Below are positions 15,324-23,675 of a stretch of DNA of 64,000 bases, one piece after another. Where the stretch lies: NCBI RefSeq assembly GCF_900142545.1, contig NZ_FRBF01000008.1, positions 62,001 to 126,000 on the forward strand. Direction: 5' to 3'. The DNA is from Fibrobacter sp. UWT2. Its GTDB lineage: Bacteria > Fibrobacterota > Fibrobacteria > Fibrobacterales > Fibrobacteraceae. The notes under the pieces were generated by a model, which ran no database searches, was not told the DNA's origin, and worked only from the letters and a program-made list of their open reading frames with translations. The translations under genes and the position numbers were made by a program. Every line of letters begins with the position of its first letter. Positions within the stretch are counted from its first letter, which is position 1.

Positions 15324-17188
15324 ACTTTTTCCATGATTTGTTTGGCGACGGATTCTCCGTCAATTTTCAAAAGCTTGAACAAGGCAGGAATTTCGCCCTG
15401 TTCCACAAAATGATCCGGCAGGCCAAAGCGCAGCAGGCGCTTGTCGGTGTAGCCGAGATCAGCAATGAGTTCAGCCACGGCAGAACCGAAACCGCCCACC
15501 AGCGTGTTGTCTTCGAGCGTCACAATCGTCTTGTGTGCGTCAAAGAGCTTGCGGTAAGCTTCGGTATCCAGCGGCTTGATAACGCGAGCATCCACGACCG
15601 TGGGGTTCTTTCCGTTTTCGCGGAGAACGGCGGCCGTCTTCTTCAGTTCGTTCGTCATGAAGCCTGCACCCAAAAGCAAGATGTCCTTGCCTTCTTCCAG
15701 AACCTTCGGAAGCTTCACGTCCACGGTTTCGGGAGCGGGTTTCAGGTGTTCTTCGAGTGCGGTCCCGCGCGGATATCGGATCGCGACAGGGCCCTTCATA
15801 TCGATAGCCGCGCGCACCATGTCGCGCAGTTCGTTTTCGTTGCTCGGCGCCAAGATGGTAATACCCGGCACCGTGCGCAAGAATGACAAGTCGAACGCGC
15901 CATGGTGAGTCGGGCCATCGGCTCCGACTAGGCCCGCACGGTCAAGCACCATCACCACATGCAGGTTCTGCAAGGCGATGTCGTGCATAATCTGGTCGTA
16001 GGCGCGCTGCATAAAGCTCGAATAAATCGCGACCACCGGAACCACGCCATCGCAGGCAAGGCCCGAGGCAAACGTGAGTGCGTGTTCTTCGGCAATACCC
16101 ACGTCAATCACGCGGTCCGGGAGTTCCTTCGCCACAATGTCCATACCGCAACCGGTAGGCATAGCGGCGGTAATGCCGATAATGCGGTCGTCCTTCTTCG
16201 CGAGTTCAAGCAAAGTATTTCCGAACACATGCGTCAAAGACGGGTTCGGTTTTCCCGGAGCAAGCGGAAGACCGCTTTCGGGATCGAAAGGTCCAATGCC
16301 GTGCCACTTGGTCGGGTTCTTCACAGCTGCATCCAAGCCGCGTCCCTTTTCGGTCAAGATATGCACCAGGCACGGACCCGGCTGTTCCTTGACGCGCTGC
16401 AACAGCATAATCAGTTCGTTAATGTCATGGCCATCGATCGGGCCAAAATAACGGATACCGAGATCTTCAAAGAATCGACCCGGCTTCACCACCGTCTTCG
16501 CCGCATTTTCCGCCTGCAGGAACAAGTCGCGGAAACGAGATCCCAGAATGCCCGGGAGACGCTTCATCAGGCGGTCGAGGTCCGAACGCATCTTGTTGTA
16601 GACCGGGTCCGAAATCACGCGGTTCAGGTACTTGCTGAAGTTACCCACGTTCGGAGCAATGCTCATCTTGTTGTCGTTCAAGATGATGGTCATGTTCTGC
16701 TTGGAAAGACCAGCATTGTTGATGGCTTCGTAAGCCATACCGCCCGTCATGGAGCCGTCGCCGATCACTGCCACCACACTATTCTTGTGCTTAAAGTGGT
16801 CGCGCGCCACGGCAAAGCCAAGGGCGGCAGAAATAGAGGTCGTCGCGTGTCCTGCACCGTAGCAGTCGTACTCGCTTTCGTTCCTCTTCAAGAATCCGGA
16901 AATGCCACCCTGCTGGCGAAGCGTCTCGAAACGGTCGAAACGGCCCGTCAAAAGCTTGTGGACATAAGCCTGGTGCCCCACGTCCCACACAATCTTATCG
17001 TCGGGAGCGTTGAACACGTAATGGAGAGCGAGCGTCAGTTCCACCACACCCAGGCTAGACGCCAGGTGACCGCCATGCTTAGCCACTTGACCGATGATGG
17101 TCTCGCGGATCTGCGACGCCAGGTGATAAAGCTCCTCGACAGAGCAATGCTTTATGTCCTGGGGGGACTTGATATTCTTAAGGTCCAT
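15320..17188 (-). CDS. dxs: 1-deoxy-D-xylulose-5-phosphate synthase
   Basis: A 622-residue full-length DXS, the entry enzyme of the MEP isoprenoid pathway, joining pyruvate and glyceraldehyde 3-phosphate with thiamine diphosphate. Seen: N-terminal HLASSLGVVELTLALHYVF, WDVGHQAYVHKLLTGR, the ThDP-binding IGDGSMTGGMAYEA...NDNKMSI segment, transketolase-like GIAEEHALTFASGLA and DRAGLVGADGPTHHG, and a C-terminal RFGLPDHFVEQG. The ATG shares a base with the stop of the prenyl synthase gene (TAATG), so substrate supply and chain elongation enzymes are made from one message. Confidence 0.97.
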   Translation of the reverse strand: MDLKNIKSPQDIKHCSVEELYHLASQIRETIIGQVAKHGGHLASSLGVVELTLALHYVFNAPDDKIVWDVGHQAYVHKLLTGRFDRFETLRQQGGISGFLKRNESEYDCYGAGHATTSISAALGFAVARDHFKHKNSVVAVIGDGSMTGGMAYEAINNAGLSKQNMTIILNDNKMSIAPNVGNFSKYLNRVISDPVYNKMRSDLDRLMKRLPGILGSRFRDLFLQAENAAKTVVKPGRFFEDLGIRYFGPIDGHDINELIMLLQRVKEQPGPCLVHILTEKGRGLDAAVKNPTKWHGIGPFDPESGLPLAPGKPNPSLTHVFGNTLLELAKKDDRIIGITAAMPTGCGMDIVAKELPDRVIDVGIAEEHALTFASGLACDGVVPVVAIYSSFMQRAYDQIMHDIALQNLHVVMVLDRAGLVGADGPTHHGAFDLSFLRTVPGITILAPSNENELRDMVRAAIDMKGPVAIRYPRGTALEEHLKPAPETVDVKLPKVLEEGKDILLLGAGFMTNELKKTAAVLRENGKNPTVVDARVIKPLDTEAYRKLFDAHKTIVTLEDNTLVGGFGSAVAELIADLGYTDKRLLRFGLPDHFVEQGEIPALFKLLKIDGESVAKQIMEKV

Positions 17189-18075
17189 TAGTTAACCCTG
17201 GTAATGATGAATGCGGCAATGGAGCGCAGGATCTTGGTATCGCACTTGAGGCCATCCAGGGCCTTGAGCGATTCCTCGTACAGTTCATGCGCACGCTCGC
17301 GGGACTTGTCGAGACCCACGAGAGCCGGGTATGTCGCCTTACCCTTTTCGATGTCGGAACCGGCATCCTTGCCCAGTTCTTCGGTCGTAGAAACAATGTC
17401 CAGAATGTCGTCCACAATCTGGAATGCAAGGCCGATGGAACGGCCATAGTCGCGAATAATCTTGATGTCGTCTTCGCTTGCGCCTGCAAGGCGTGCACCC
17501 ACTTCCAGAGAGGCTTCGATCAAGGCGGCCGTCTTGTGGTAATGGATATAGTCGACGATTTCCAAGTCAACCTTCTTGCCTTCGCATTCGATGTCGATCA
17601 TTTCACCACCGATCATGCCGTAGGTACCCAACAGGTGGGCTAGGACTTCTATTGCCTTGGCGTTACCGGTACGGCCCATCAGTTCAAAAGCACGAATGCA
17701 GAGGGCATCGCCAGCCATCACGGCAGTCGCTTCGCCGAACTGTTTGTGGCTTGTGGGCTTACCGCGTCTAAAGTCATCGTTATCGATGCAAGGAAGGTCG
17801 TCGTGAATCAGGCTAAAGGTATGGAGCATTTCGAGGGCGCTCATGGCGTAATCTACCGATTCGCCCTTGCCGCCGAACATGTCGAATGCAGCACGCACCA
17901 GTGCCGGGCGGAGTCTCTTGCCGCCAGCAAACATTGAATAACGCATCGCCTCGTGGAGCCTTTCCGGACGGTCGGCTACGGGCGGCAAAAATTCATCAAA
18001 CTTCTTTTCCGCTTCCTTAGAGATGCGGGACAGGTAATCGAGGGCAACAGCCGCTTCTTTTTCAAGGGTTTCCAT
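17188..18075 (-). CDS. Polyprenyl (farnesyl/geranylgeranyl) diphosphate synthase
   Basis: A 295-residue trans-prenyltransferase of the IspA type. It has the FARM motif DDLPCIDND (92-100, with the two extra residues typical of bacterial farnesyl enzymes), GGKRLRP (51-57) for diphosphate binding, and the second Asp-rich motif QIVDDILD. It condenses isopentenyl diphosphate with allylic diphosphates. The start at 18075 is preferred over 18156, which would add 27 unlike residues; TATCTTTG ends 7 nt before this ATG. It heads an overlapping operon with dxs, the SPOUT gene, pyrF and the 12287 gene. Whether the product is C15 or C20 cannot be fixed here. Confidence 0.92.
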   Translation of the reverse strand: METLEKEAAVALDYLSRISKEAEKKFDEFLPPVADRPERLHEAMRYSMFAGGKRLRPALVRAAFDMFGGKGESVDYAMSALEMLHTFSLIHDDLPCIDNDDFRRGKPTSHKQFGEATAVMAGDALCIRAFELMGRTGNAKAIEVLAHLLGTYGMIGGEMIDIECEGKKVDLEIVDYIHYHKTAALIEASLEVGARLAGASEDDIKIIRDYGRSIGLAFQIVDDILDIVSTTEELGKDAGSDIEKGKATYPALVGLDKSRERAHELYEESLKALDGLKCDTKILRSIAAFIITRVN

Positions 18076-18082
18076 ATAACCC

Positions 18083-18090
18083 CAAAGATA
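18083..18090 (-). promoter_or_regulatory. Predicted -7 box of the prenyl synthase-dxs operon
   Basis: TATCTTTG on the minus strand, 7 nt upstream of ATG 18075. It is a full match to the Bacteroidota TAnnTTTG element. Confidence 0.55.
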
Positions 18091-18180
18091 CTTAATTTCG
18101 CGATTGTATACAAGTCTAAACAGAGCGAAACAAGCCCGCAAGATGCGAAAAAACACATAAAAATGGCACTATATTTTGTG

Positions 18181-20061
18181 TTATTTTTCTGCCAAAACAA
18201 CTTTGCGAACTTGAATAGGTTCTACATCACTCTCATATTTGGGATTATAACAATCCACATATTCATACCAAGAACCTACATTCTGCTCGTTAAAATTCCA
18301 TTTCCAAAGCCATTCCTGAGAGCAATCAACAAAAGTGTTTTCTGATTTGCATCGATAACATTTTCCATTATACGCCACACAAGTACGTTTAGGCTTATCA
18401 GGCACCATGTCCAACGGAAAACCAGGACATACCCCAATCCGATTGTTATCAATCTTTTTACCAGTTTCACAATCAACCTCTCTCCACCACCAAGTATCTT
18501 GGGCATTATCATTAATCCATCCATGTTGAGCTCCCCGATCAGGATTTAACAAATAACATTTTCCTTCTTCCATATTTTGTAGCCCTTCGTTGAAAATTTG
18601 ATCCGGCGAATAATCTTGATTAGGACCAATATTCAATGCAACAGCAGAATTACTACTAGTAACATATTCAGATGACGAAGAACTTTCATCATATTCTTTA
18701 GATGAAGACGAATTTATTTCTTCAGAACTTGATGTTGTTACAGAATTGACGGAAGAACAACTAAAATAATAATCCCAATCTATATCCAACGAGTCATTTG
18801 ATGAACTCGAACTCGCGATCGCCTGTGACGAACTTGATTTTTCAACCAAGCCGAAATGATAAGCGCACGCATAAACATAATCGTCGAATGTTTTTAGAGG
18901 AATATCAGTATATAACAGCCCCAACGATACTTTTGCCCCAGTATCATCATAAACATATACCGAGCTTTTAACAATAGCATTATACAACTCTTCTACATCA
19001 AAATACGCCACATCAAATTTGCTTTCTGTTATTAATGAATCATGTTCAAAATCAACTTTTCCCCAAAATGAATACAACTGTCTTTCTTGGAGATTATAAT
19101 GAAAGCCCATTGGTGCAATCTCATAAAAATCAGAAATACAACCATCTACTGGGGGGTCTTGGTGAGTACAATGCCAATCGCCTTCAAATTCGTGGTAACC
19201 TTGACACCCTTCTTTTTTGCACATAAAAGACATCGGCGAAAAATTGACTTCCGGAACATTAGCATGAAATTCAATTTGGCCATCACGGCACATAATATAA
19301 TCATAGAAATAGAAATCACCAATCATTGCAGGGCGATTTGCAAATGTTGTATATTCCATAGAACTGCAATCATTTGGATGACCGGAATAGCAAATTTCAC
19401 CGGTTCTATCAACATCACAGTCTTCAATTTCTTCATCGCAACCATCGTTTTCACTAGAAGACGAATCTATATCTTCTTTTGAACTAGAAGATTCTTCACC
19501 CTCTTTAGACGAAGAACTTTCTTCCTCAGAACTAGACGACTCTTCAGATGAGCTACTCATTTTTTCCGAAGAAGACGATTTATCATTTTGAGAGGAACTA
19601 GATTCAGAACAATTAGGGAGGGGAGCTCCACAAGAACCTCCACTAGAATTTATTTTCGTAATTTCACCACCCCATAAAGCCGCAAGATCTGTAGGTTTAC
19701 ATATATAATTGCTTGTACGGCAATCCTCGCGGCATGCGTCTTCAAGATCTTTAAGTTCTTGTTTCACCCAATTTGCCGAGCAAAAGTCACAACTGACCTT
19801 TGATTTCACATATCCATTTTTTGATCCAGTCAAGTCACCACAAACGGGCACCCATCCTCCATCATAACCATAATCAGAGCCTAAGCCCCCCTCGATATAG
19901 CACTCATTTGCATAATGCGCTCTTCTATCAATTTTTATAGCTGAAACAATTTCTTCTTTACTAAAGCCCTGTTGTATATAAGGGTCTATATCGTCACAAT
20001 AAATAAGAGCATAGGAAAAATTATACATTAAAGCAAGAGAAATCCACATTAACTTATTCAT
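18181..20061 (-). CDS. Large secreted Cys-rich protein with poly-Ser linkers
   Basis: A 626-residue exported protein (signal peptide ISLALMYNFSYAL). It has several Cys-rich segments (CDFCSANW, CREDCRTSNYICK, RCKSENTFVDCSQEWLW) separated by Ser/Glu linkers (SSSSEKMSSSSEESSS) typical of Fibrobacter surface proteins. The C-terminal part has CYLLNPDRGAQHGWINDN and WWREVDCETGKK, possibly a Trp-rich binding region. No catalytic family was recognised. It overlaps the lipoprotein gene upstream by 8 nt. Base composition is clearly more AT-rich than the dxs operon next to it, which suggests separate acquisition or fast change. Confidence 0.6.
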   Translation of the reverse strand: MNKLMWISLALMYNFSYALIYCDDIDPYIQQGFSKEEIVSAIKIDRRAHYANECYIEGGLGSDYGYDGGWVPVCGDLTGSKNGYVKSKVSCDFCSANWVKQELKDLEDACREDCRTSNYICKPTDLAALWGGEITKINSSGGSCGAPLPNCSESSSSQNDKSSSSEKMSSSSEESSSSEEESSSSKEGEESSSSKEDIDSSSSENDGCDEEIEDCDVDRTGEICYSGHPNDCSSMEYTTFANRPAMIGDFYFYDYIMCRDGQIEFHANVPEVNFSPMSFMCKKEGCQGYHEFEGDWHCTHQDPPVDGCISDFYEIAPMGFHYNLQERQLYSFWGKVDFEHDSLITESKFDVAYFDVEELYNAIVKSSVYVYDDTGAKVSLGLLYTDIPLKTFDDYVYACAYHFGLVEKSSSSQAIASSSSSNDSLDIDWDYYFSCSSVNSVTTSSSEEINSSSSKEYDESSSSSEYVTSSNSAVALNIGPNQDYSPDQIFNEGLQNMEEGKCYLLNPDRGAQHGWINDNAQDTWWWREVDCETGKKIDNNRIGVCPGFPLDMVPDKPKRTCVAYNGKCYRCKSENTFVDCSQEWLWKWNFNEQNVGSWYEYVDCYNPKYESDVEPIQVRKVVLAEK

Positions 20062-20515
20062 TTGGACAATTTCCTCTTTCCTTGCATAATTTCATAAGAT
20101 TTTTCAACACGCCCTCTGGCCCTGGCCGCCTAGGCAAATTTCTGACATTTTCTTGATTTAAAGAATCATTGTATTTATCTTGACGATGTTTCAATTTCTT
20201 AAAATCATCCGTTTCCATTATTTTTTTTATTTTTGATTCTTCTGTTTCACCATCCTCGCATGTCACATTAACGCTAGGACAATTGCGCTTAACGCAACGA
20301 GCCGCTTCATCACACGGCAAACCCCTACAACCTCGCAAGCAACCGTGTGTTTCAGGTTCTTTTGGCTTCGGATCAATAACATCGCTACTATTCTCCAAAA
20401 TTTTTTCTTTCATTTCACTTTGTTTATTTAACTCGTTTGGCTCTTCCCTCTTTTCCGAGCATCCCACACTCAGCATAGCAAATACTAAAGCGATTACCAA
20501 ATATTGTATTTTCAT
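20054..20515 (-). CDS. Small lipoprotein, unknown function
   Basis: About 153 residues from ATG 20515, which follows GGGAAAATTTAT. The lipobox is AMLSVGCSEK. The mature part is charged, with a Cys cluster (HGCLRGCRGLPCDEAARCVKRNC) and a C-terminal CKERGNCPNE. No family was recognised. It overlaps the large Cys-rich secreted gene downstream by 8 nt, so the two probably act together at the surface or in the periplasm. The alternative start at 20587 would put 24 residues before the signal peptide and is rejected. Confidence 0.55.
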   Translation of the reverse strand: MKIQYLVIALVFAMLSVGCSEKREEPNELNKQSEMKEKILENSSDVIDPKPKEPETHGCLRGCRGLPCDEAARCVKRNCPSVNVTCEDGETEESKIKKIMETDDFKKLKHRQDKYNDSLNQENVRNLPRRPGPEGVLKNLMKLCKERGNCPNE

Positions 20516-20595
20516 ATAAATTTTCCCTTTTCCCAAAAGATAATAACTTTTATTTTCAAACTCTTGTAAAAACAAATTCATATACAAACAAAATA

Positions 20596-20615
20596 GGAAT
20601 CACGTTAGTGATTCC
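20596..20615 (-). terminator. Terminator after the 571-residue lipoprotein gene
   Basis: GGAATCAC and GTGATTCC form a perfect 8-bp stem with a 4-nt loop. On the minus strand it is followed by TATTTTGTTTG, 32 nt past the stop at 20647. Confidence 0.6.
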
Positions 20616-20646
20616 CAATCCGTGTGACAATTTTTGTATTTGTTCC

Positions 20647-22362
20647 CTAGAACAATGCGCCGTAAAGCGTCACGTCGTCGATGTAGAATTCGGTGCCGTC
20701 CTGCGGGAAAATATGGAGTTGCTTGACCAAGTACTTCACGCCGCTCCAAGAGGTGAAGCAGGTTTCCGTCTTTGCATTTCCGACGCAGAGTTCAGCCGGG
20801 TTCACGCTGATGCGCTGCCAGTCTTTGGAAAGCGGCAACCATTCGGTAGCGGCCTTCAGGCTCTTATCGTCGTTGATGTAGTTTTCAAGCGAGAGGCGAA
20901 TGTTTCCGTCGCCCTTGGCGTAGAACACGACGGAATCGATCGCGGAGAAATTCATCTCGTATTCGAATGTCGTACCGACAAGCACCCAGGCGTAATCGTC
21001 ATCGGCAAGCTTGTATTCGCCATGGAACACCTTGGACTTGCGAGTCGAATCGTATACAATGCCGTCGGCCACGTTTTTCGCCAAAGGCGTAAGCGTCGTA
21101 CCCTTGAAGAGTGCGTCCGTATTCACGTACCAACTCTTGATACCGTCTTCAAAGTCCTGCAGCACCATCACGGGGTTAGTGAACTTGGTATTGTACGGCT
21201 CGGCAATCGCCTTCCATTCGGCATACAGGGTCTTTGCGCTATCCGGCATCACAAAGTAGATATCGAGCGAATCCCTTGCCGGCACGCTGGGCAACACATA
21301 AGAGCCCGCGTTATTTGTCTTGACCAACAAATCGAGGCCGTAAACGCCCACCCACAGGAATTCTTCACCGGTACGGAGCGTTACTTTGCTCGAAATAGAG
21401 GCGGTCGCTTCCAGGCGGAGCGTGTCGAGCTTCGCGAGGTCCTTGGCCTTGTAGACTTTGGAGTATGCAAATCCGTCCTTGGTAACCGTCAGGCGGTAAT
21501 TGCCCGAGTCGGGCCATTCCATTTCAAAACGGCCATTCTTGTCGGTACGCAGGTCAGATTCCACCATCGTGTTCTGCACGGCGTAATCTTCGACCTTGGC
21601 ATCGGCGGCACGCAGGGCAACCGTTGCATACGTAGCCGGGGTTCCATCTTTCAAGATGGCAAGAACCTGCAAAAGCTTTTCGGGTTCAACTGTATCCGTT
21701 TCGGCCGTATCTTCCGGAGTCGTATCTGCAGGCACAGCAGTGCGGTAATCCTGCATAATCGATTCCATCGGAGTCACGAAGAGGTCCTTTTCGCCTAGGC
21801 TCTTGTCGTAGTCTTCGTTTACGAAGTACAGCTGCAGGGAGTCGTTAGCCGGAATAGACGAAAGTGCGAACCAGCCCGATTCGTCAGTTTTCACCAACAT
21901 ATCGGTACCCACAATACCTACCCATACCGCAGACGATCCTTCAGGAATGTCTACGACACCGGCAAGGACTGCGGTCGGTTCAAGATGCACGGTGTCGGGC
22001 TTCTGCGAAACGCCCGCTTCTGCAAATTCGCTACGGGTTACCACCTTGGAGTATGCCACGCCATCGTGTGCAACCGTCAAGCGGTACTTCCCGTCGGCAG
22101 GAATGTCGACCTTGAAGTTTCCCTTTTCGTCGGCATAGGCGTCTGCTACCACGAGTGCGTTCACTTCGCTTGCAGTAGGTTCCTTGAAGTCGACCTTACG
22201 AAGGGCCACGGTGGCATAGGAGGCGGGCTGCCCGTCAACGAGGGCAATGCCGTTGGTAGTAATGCTACCCGGTCCGCCAGCAACTTCTTCCTTGTTGGAA
22301 CAGGCTACCAAACCCGCTATCGATAGCGAGAGCAAAGGCAAAAGAAAGAGCGATTTTCTCAT
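20647..22362 (-). CDS. Lipoprotein with two carboxypeptidase-regulatory-like domains and a C-terminal jelly-roll domain
   Basis: A 571-residue lipoprotein (lipobox SIAGLVACSNK). Two homologous halves each combine a regulatory-like beta sandwich (PASYATVALRKVD...GNFKVDIPADGKYRLTV and PATYATVALRAAD...GRFEMEWPDSGNYRLTV) with a following domain containing WVGI/WVGV and PANDSLQLYFV. The C-terminal 170 residues (VLQDFEDGIKSW to YIDDVTLYG) look like a CBM11-type carbohydrate-binding jelly roll. This suggests a surface glycan-binding protein, which is inference. The ATG overlaps the stop of the TIGR02147 gene (ATGA) with AGGAG upstream, so its synthesis is coupled to that protein. Confidence 0.7.
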   Translation of the reverse strand: MRKSLFLLPLLSLSIAGLVACSNKEEVAGGPGSITTNGIALVDGQPASYATVALRKVDFKEPTASEVNALVVADAYADEKGNFKVDIPADGKYRLTVAHDGVAYSKVVTRSEFAEAGVSQKPDTVHLEPTAVLAGVVDIPEGSSAVWVGIVGTDMLVKTDESGWFALSSIPANDSLQLYFVNEDYDKSLGEKDLFVTPMESIMQDYRTAVPADTTPEDTAETDTVEPEKLLQVLAILKDGTPATYATVALRAADAKVEDYAVQNTMVESDLRTDKNGRFEMEWPDSGNYRLTVTKDGFAYSKVYKAKDLAKLDTLRLEATASISSKVTLRTGEEFLWVGVYGLDLLVKTNNAGSYVLPSVPARDSLDIYFVMPDSAKTLYAEWKAIAEPYNTKFTNPVMVLQDFEDGIKSWYVNTDALFKGTTLTPLAKNVADGIVYDSTRKSKVFHGEYKLADDDYAWVLVGTTFEYEMNFSAIDSVVFYAKGDGNIRLSLENYINDDKSLKAATEWLPLSKDWQRISVNPAELCVGNAKTETCFTSWSGVKYLVKQLHIFPQDGTEFYIDDVTLYGALF

Positions 22363-23201
22363 TTTTCTTTCTCCTTTTCCTTTAGGGGTTTGGTGAATGC
22401 CAGGGGGAACATCTGGATGTTCAACTGGAATACAGTATCGTCATCCGTCCCTTCTTGGGATAAACGTAGTAAATCTTCACGGAAAGCGTTAATCTTTTCG
22501 CGCAAGAGCTGGATATCGTCCATGCAAAATGTCATGGTGACGGTGCTGATGTCCCTGAGGAACGGCTGATGCCTGTCCAGGGATTCGTCGGCTAGGCGGA
22601 TCGTTTCGTGCTGGAATGCACGGACGGCCTGTGAACGCCAGTTTCCTCCGGTAGATACGAAGGTGTCGTTCACCTTCCAGTAGCCGTCGCGGTCGGTAGA
22701 AATCATGTTGAGGTCGGCCAGCAGCTTGACTGCGTCACGGGCCTCTTTTTCGGTAATGTTCGGGGTGCAGCTTTCGGCCAGTCCCTGGTAGTCGTCCTTG
22801 AACTTGCAGATACCGATTACAGAACGTATTGCATTGTAATACCAGTGGCGGTAGAACTCCAGTTCCTTCTTTTGCAACAACTTAAGAGAAACGCCCTTCA
22901 GGGCCTGCATGCGTTCGTAGTGTTGCAAGGCGTCGGCGTCGGTCTTGGCACGACCGAAATACACCATTTCTGCCCAGTAATCGGCTTCTTTGCCTTCAAG
23001 TTCGAAGAATTCTGCTGCGGGCTTAATCAGACTAAGGGGCAAGTGGATCTTGCCCTGCGATACGCGAAGGAGGTTGCCAGGATCAGCGCCCATCTTCATG
23101 GCCATGTAGCGCCAGGAGATGACTGTCTTACGCTGCTTAAAATCCTCAAAAGCATCCCTCAACCACTCGCGATAGTCCGTATATTCAAAAATCTTCTTCA
23201 T
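22359..23201 (-). CDS. TIGR02147 / DUF4423 family protein, putative regulator
   Basis: A 280-residue protein of the TIGR02147 family that is expanded in Fibrobacter. Diagnostic parts are the N-terminal YTDYREWLRDAFED, SWRYMAMKMGADPGNLLRVSQGK (helix-turn-helix-like), and FYRHWYYNAIRSVI. Family members are predicted DNA-binding regulators and often sit next to lipoprotein or surface protein genes. Here it overlaps a 571-residue lipoprotein gene by 4 nt, an arrangement that would let it tune that gene. No Shine-Dalgarno is seen; TATCTTTA ends 5 nt before the ATG. Confidence 0.8.
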   Translation of the reverse strand: MKKIFEYTDYREWLRDAFEDFKQRKTVISWRYMAMKMGADPGNLLRVSQGKIHLPLSLIKPAAEFFELEGKEADYWAEMVYFGRAKTDADALQHYERMQALKGVSLKLLQKKELEFYRHWYYNAIRSVIGICKFKDDYQGLAESCTPNITEKEARDAVKLLADLNMISTDRDGYWKVNDTFVSTGGNWRSQAVRAFQHETIRLADESLDRHQPFLRDISTVTMTFCMDDIQLLREKINAFREDLLRLSQEGTDDDTVFQLNIQMFPLAFTKPLKEKEKEK

Positions 23202-23206
23202 AACTA

Positions 23207-23214
23207 TAAAGATA
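23207..23214 (-). promoter_or_regulatory. Predicted -7 box of the TIGR02147-lipoprotein operon
   Basis: TATCTTTA on the minus strand, 5 nt before ATG 23201. Confidence 0.45.
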
Positions 23215-23247
23215 AATCATTGACTATCAAAAGCCTATGGAGGGAGA

Positions 23248-23634
23248 TTAATCTCCGTTGTGGAAGTTTACAACGATTTTACAATCCGCATCGCAGGTCG
23301 CTTCCCACCGACATTCTGGCTTATCCATTATGGATAAATCCCTGCAAATTCCGTCAAATTTGAGGATTTCCGGGTTTTCTGCACTTCGGCTATAGGTGAC
23401 CTCGTAGCTCAGTTCGCCCGCAGAAGAGGCCTGCACCGGTGGTTCGGCCATCAGGCGAGCTGTGAGCAAAATCACACAGTTGTCTTTGCGGGGCATCTTC
23501 GATTCGTCTTCGCCCTGCGCCAGGTTCCAACGGATCTGAATAGGCTTGAAATCGACCTCAGGTTCTTTCTTGGCACAAGATGCAAAGAGAAAGAAGATAG
23601 CGAAGAGGACGAGTAAAAAATCACTGCGAGACAT
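23248..23634 (-). CDS. Small lipoprotein, unknown function
   Basis: A 128-residue protein with a lipoprotein signal (FAIFFLFASCAKK). The mature part is beta-rich with six Cys (NCVILL, GICRDL, CRWEATCDADCK). No family was recognised. Its upstream region and AGGA ribosome-binding site come from the dispersed repeat B at 23638-23675. A perfect palindrome GGAGATTAATCTCC (23237-23250) overlaps its stop codon and could be a weak terminator. Confidence 0.55.
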   Translation of the reverse strand: MSRSDFLLVLFAIFFLFASCAKKEPEVDFKPIQIRWNLAQGEDESKMPRKDNCVILLTARLMAEPPVQASSAGELSYEVTYSRSAENPEILKFDGICRDLSIMDKPECRWEATCDADCKIVVNFHNGD

Positions 23635-23637
23635 ACG

Positions 23638-23675
23638 TCCTGTCTACTGCCTACTTCCTACTGTCTACTACCTAG
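23638..23675 (-). repeat. Dispersed repeat B, locus 1
   Basis: On the minus strand about two units of the CAGTAGGAAGTAG type repeat (GACAGTAGGAAGTA, GGCAGTAGACAGG). Related DNA occurs at 26245-26314 and 38998-39080. It provides the TAG stop of the diguanylate cyclase gene and the leader of the small lipoprotein gene. Confidence 0.7.

Noticed and set aside
14094-17191. Plus-strand open frames of 439 and 410 residues opposite the SPOUT and dxs genes
   Set aside because: Both are shadows of well-identified genes on the minus strand.
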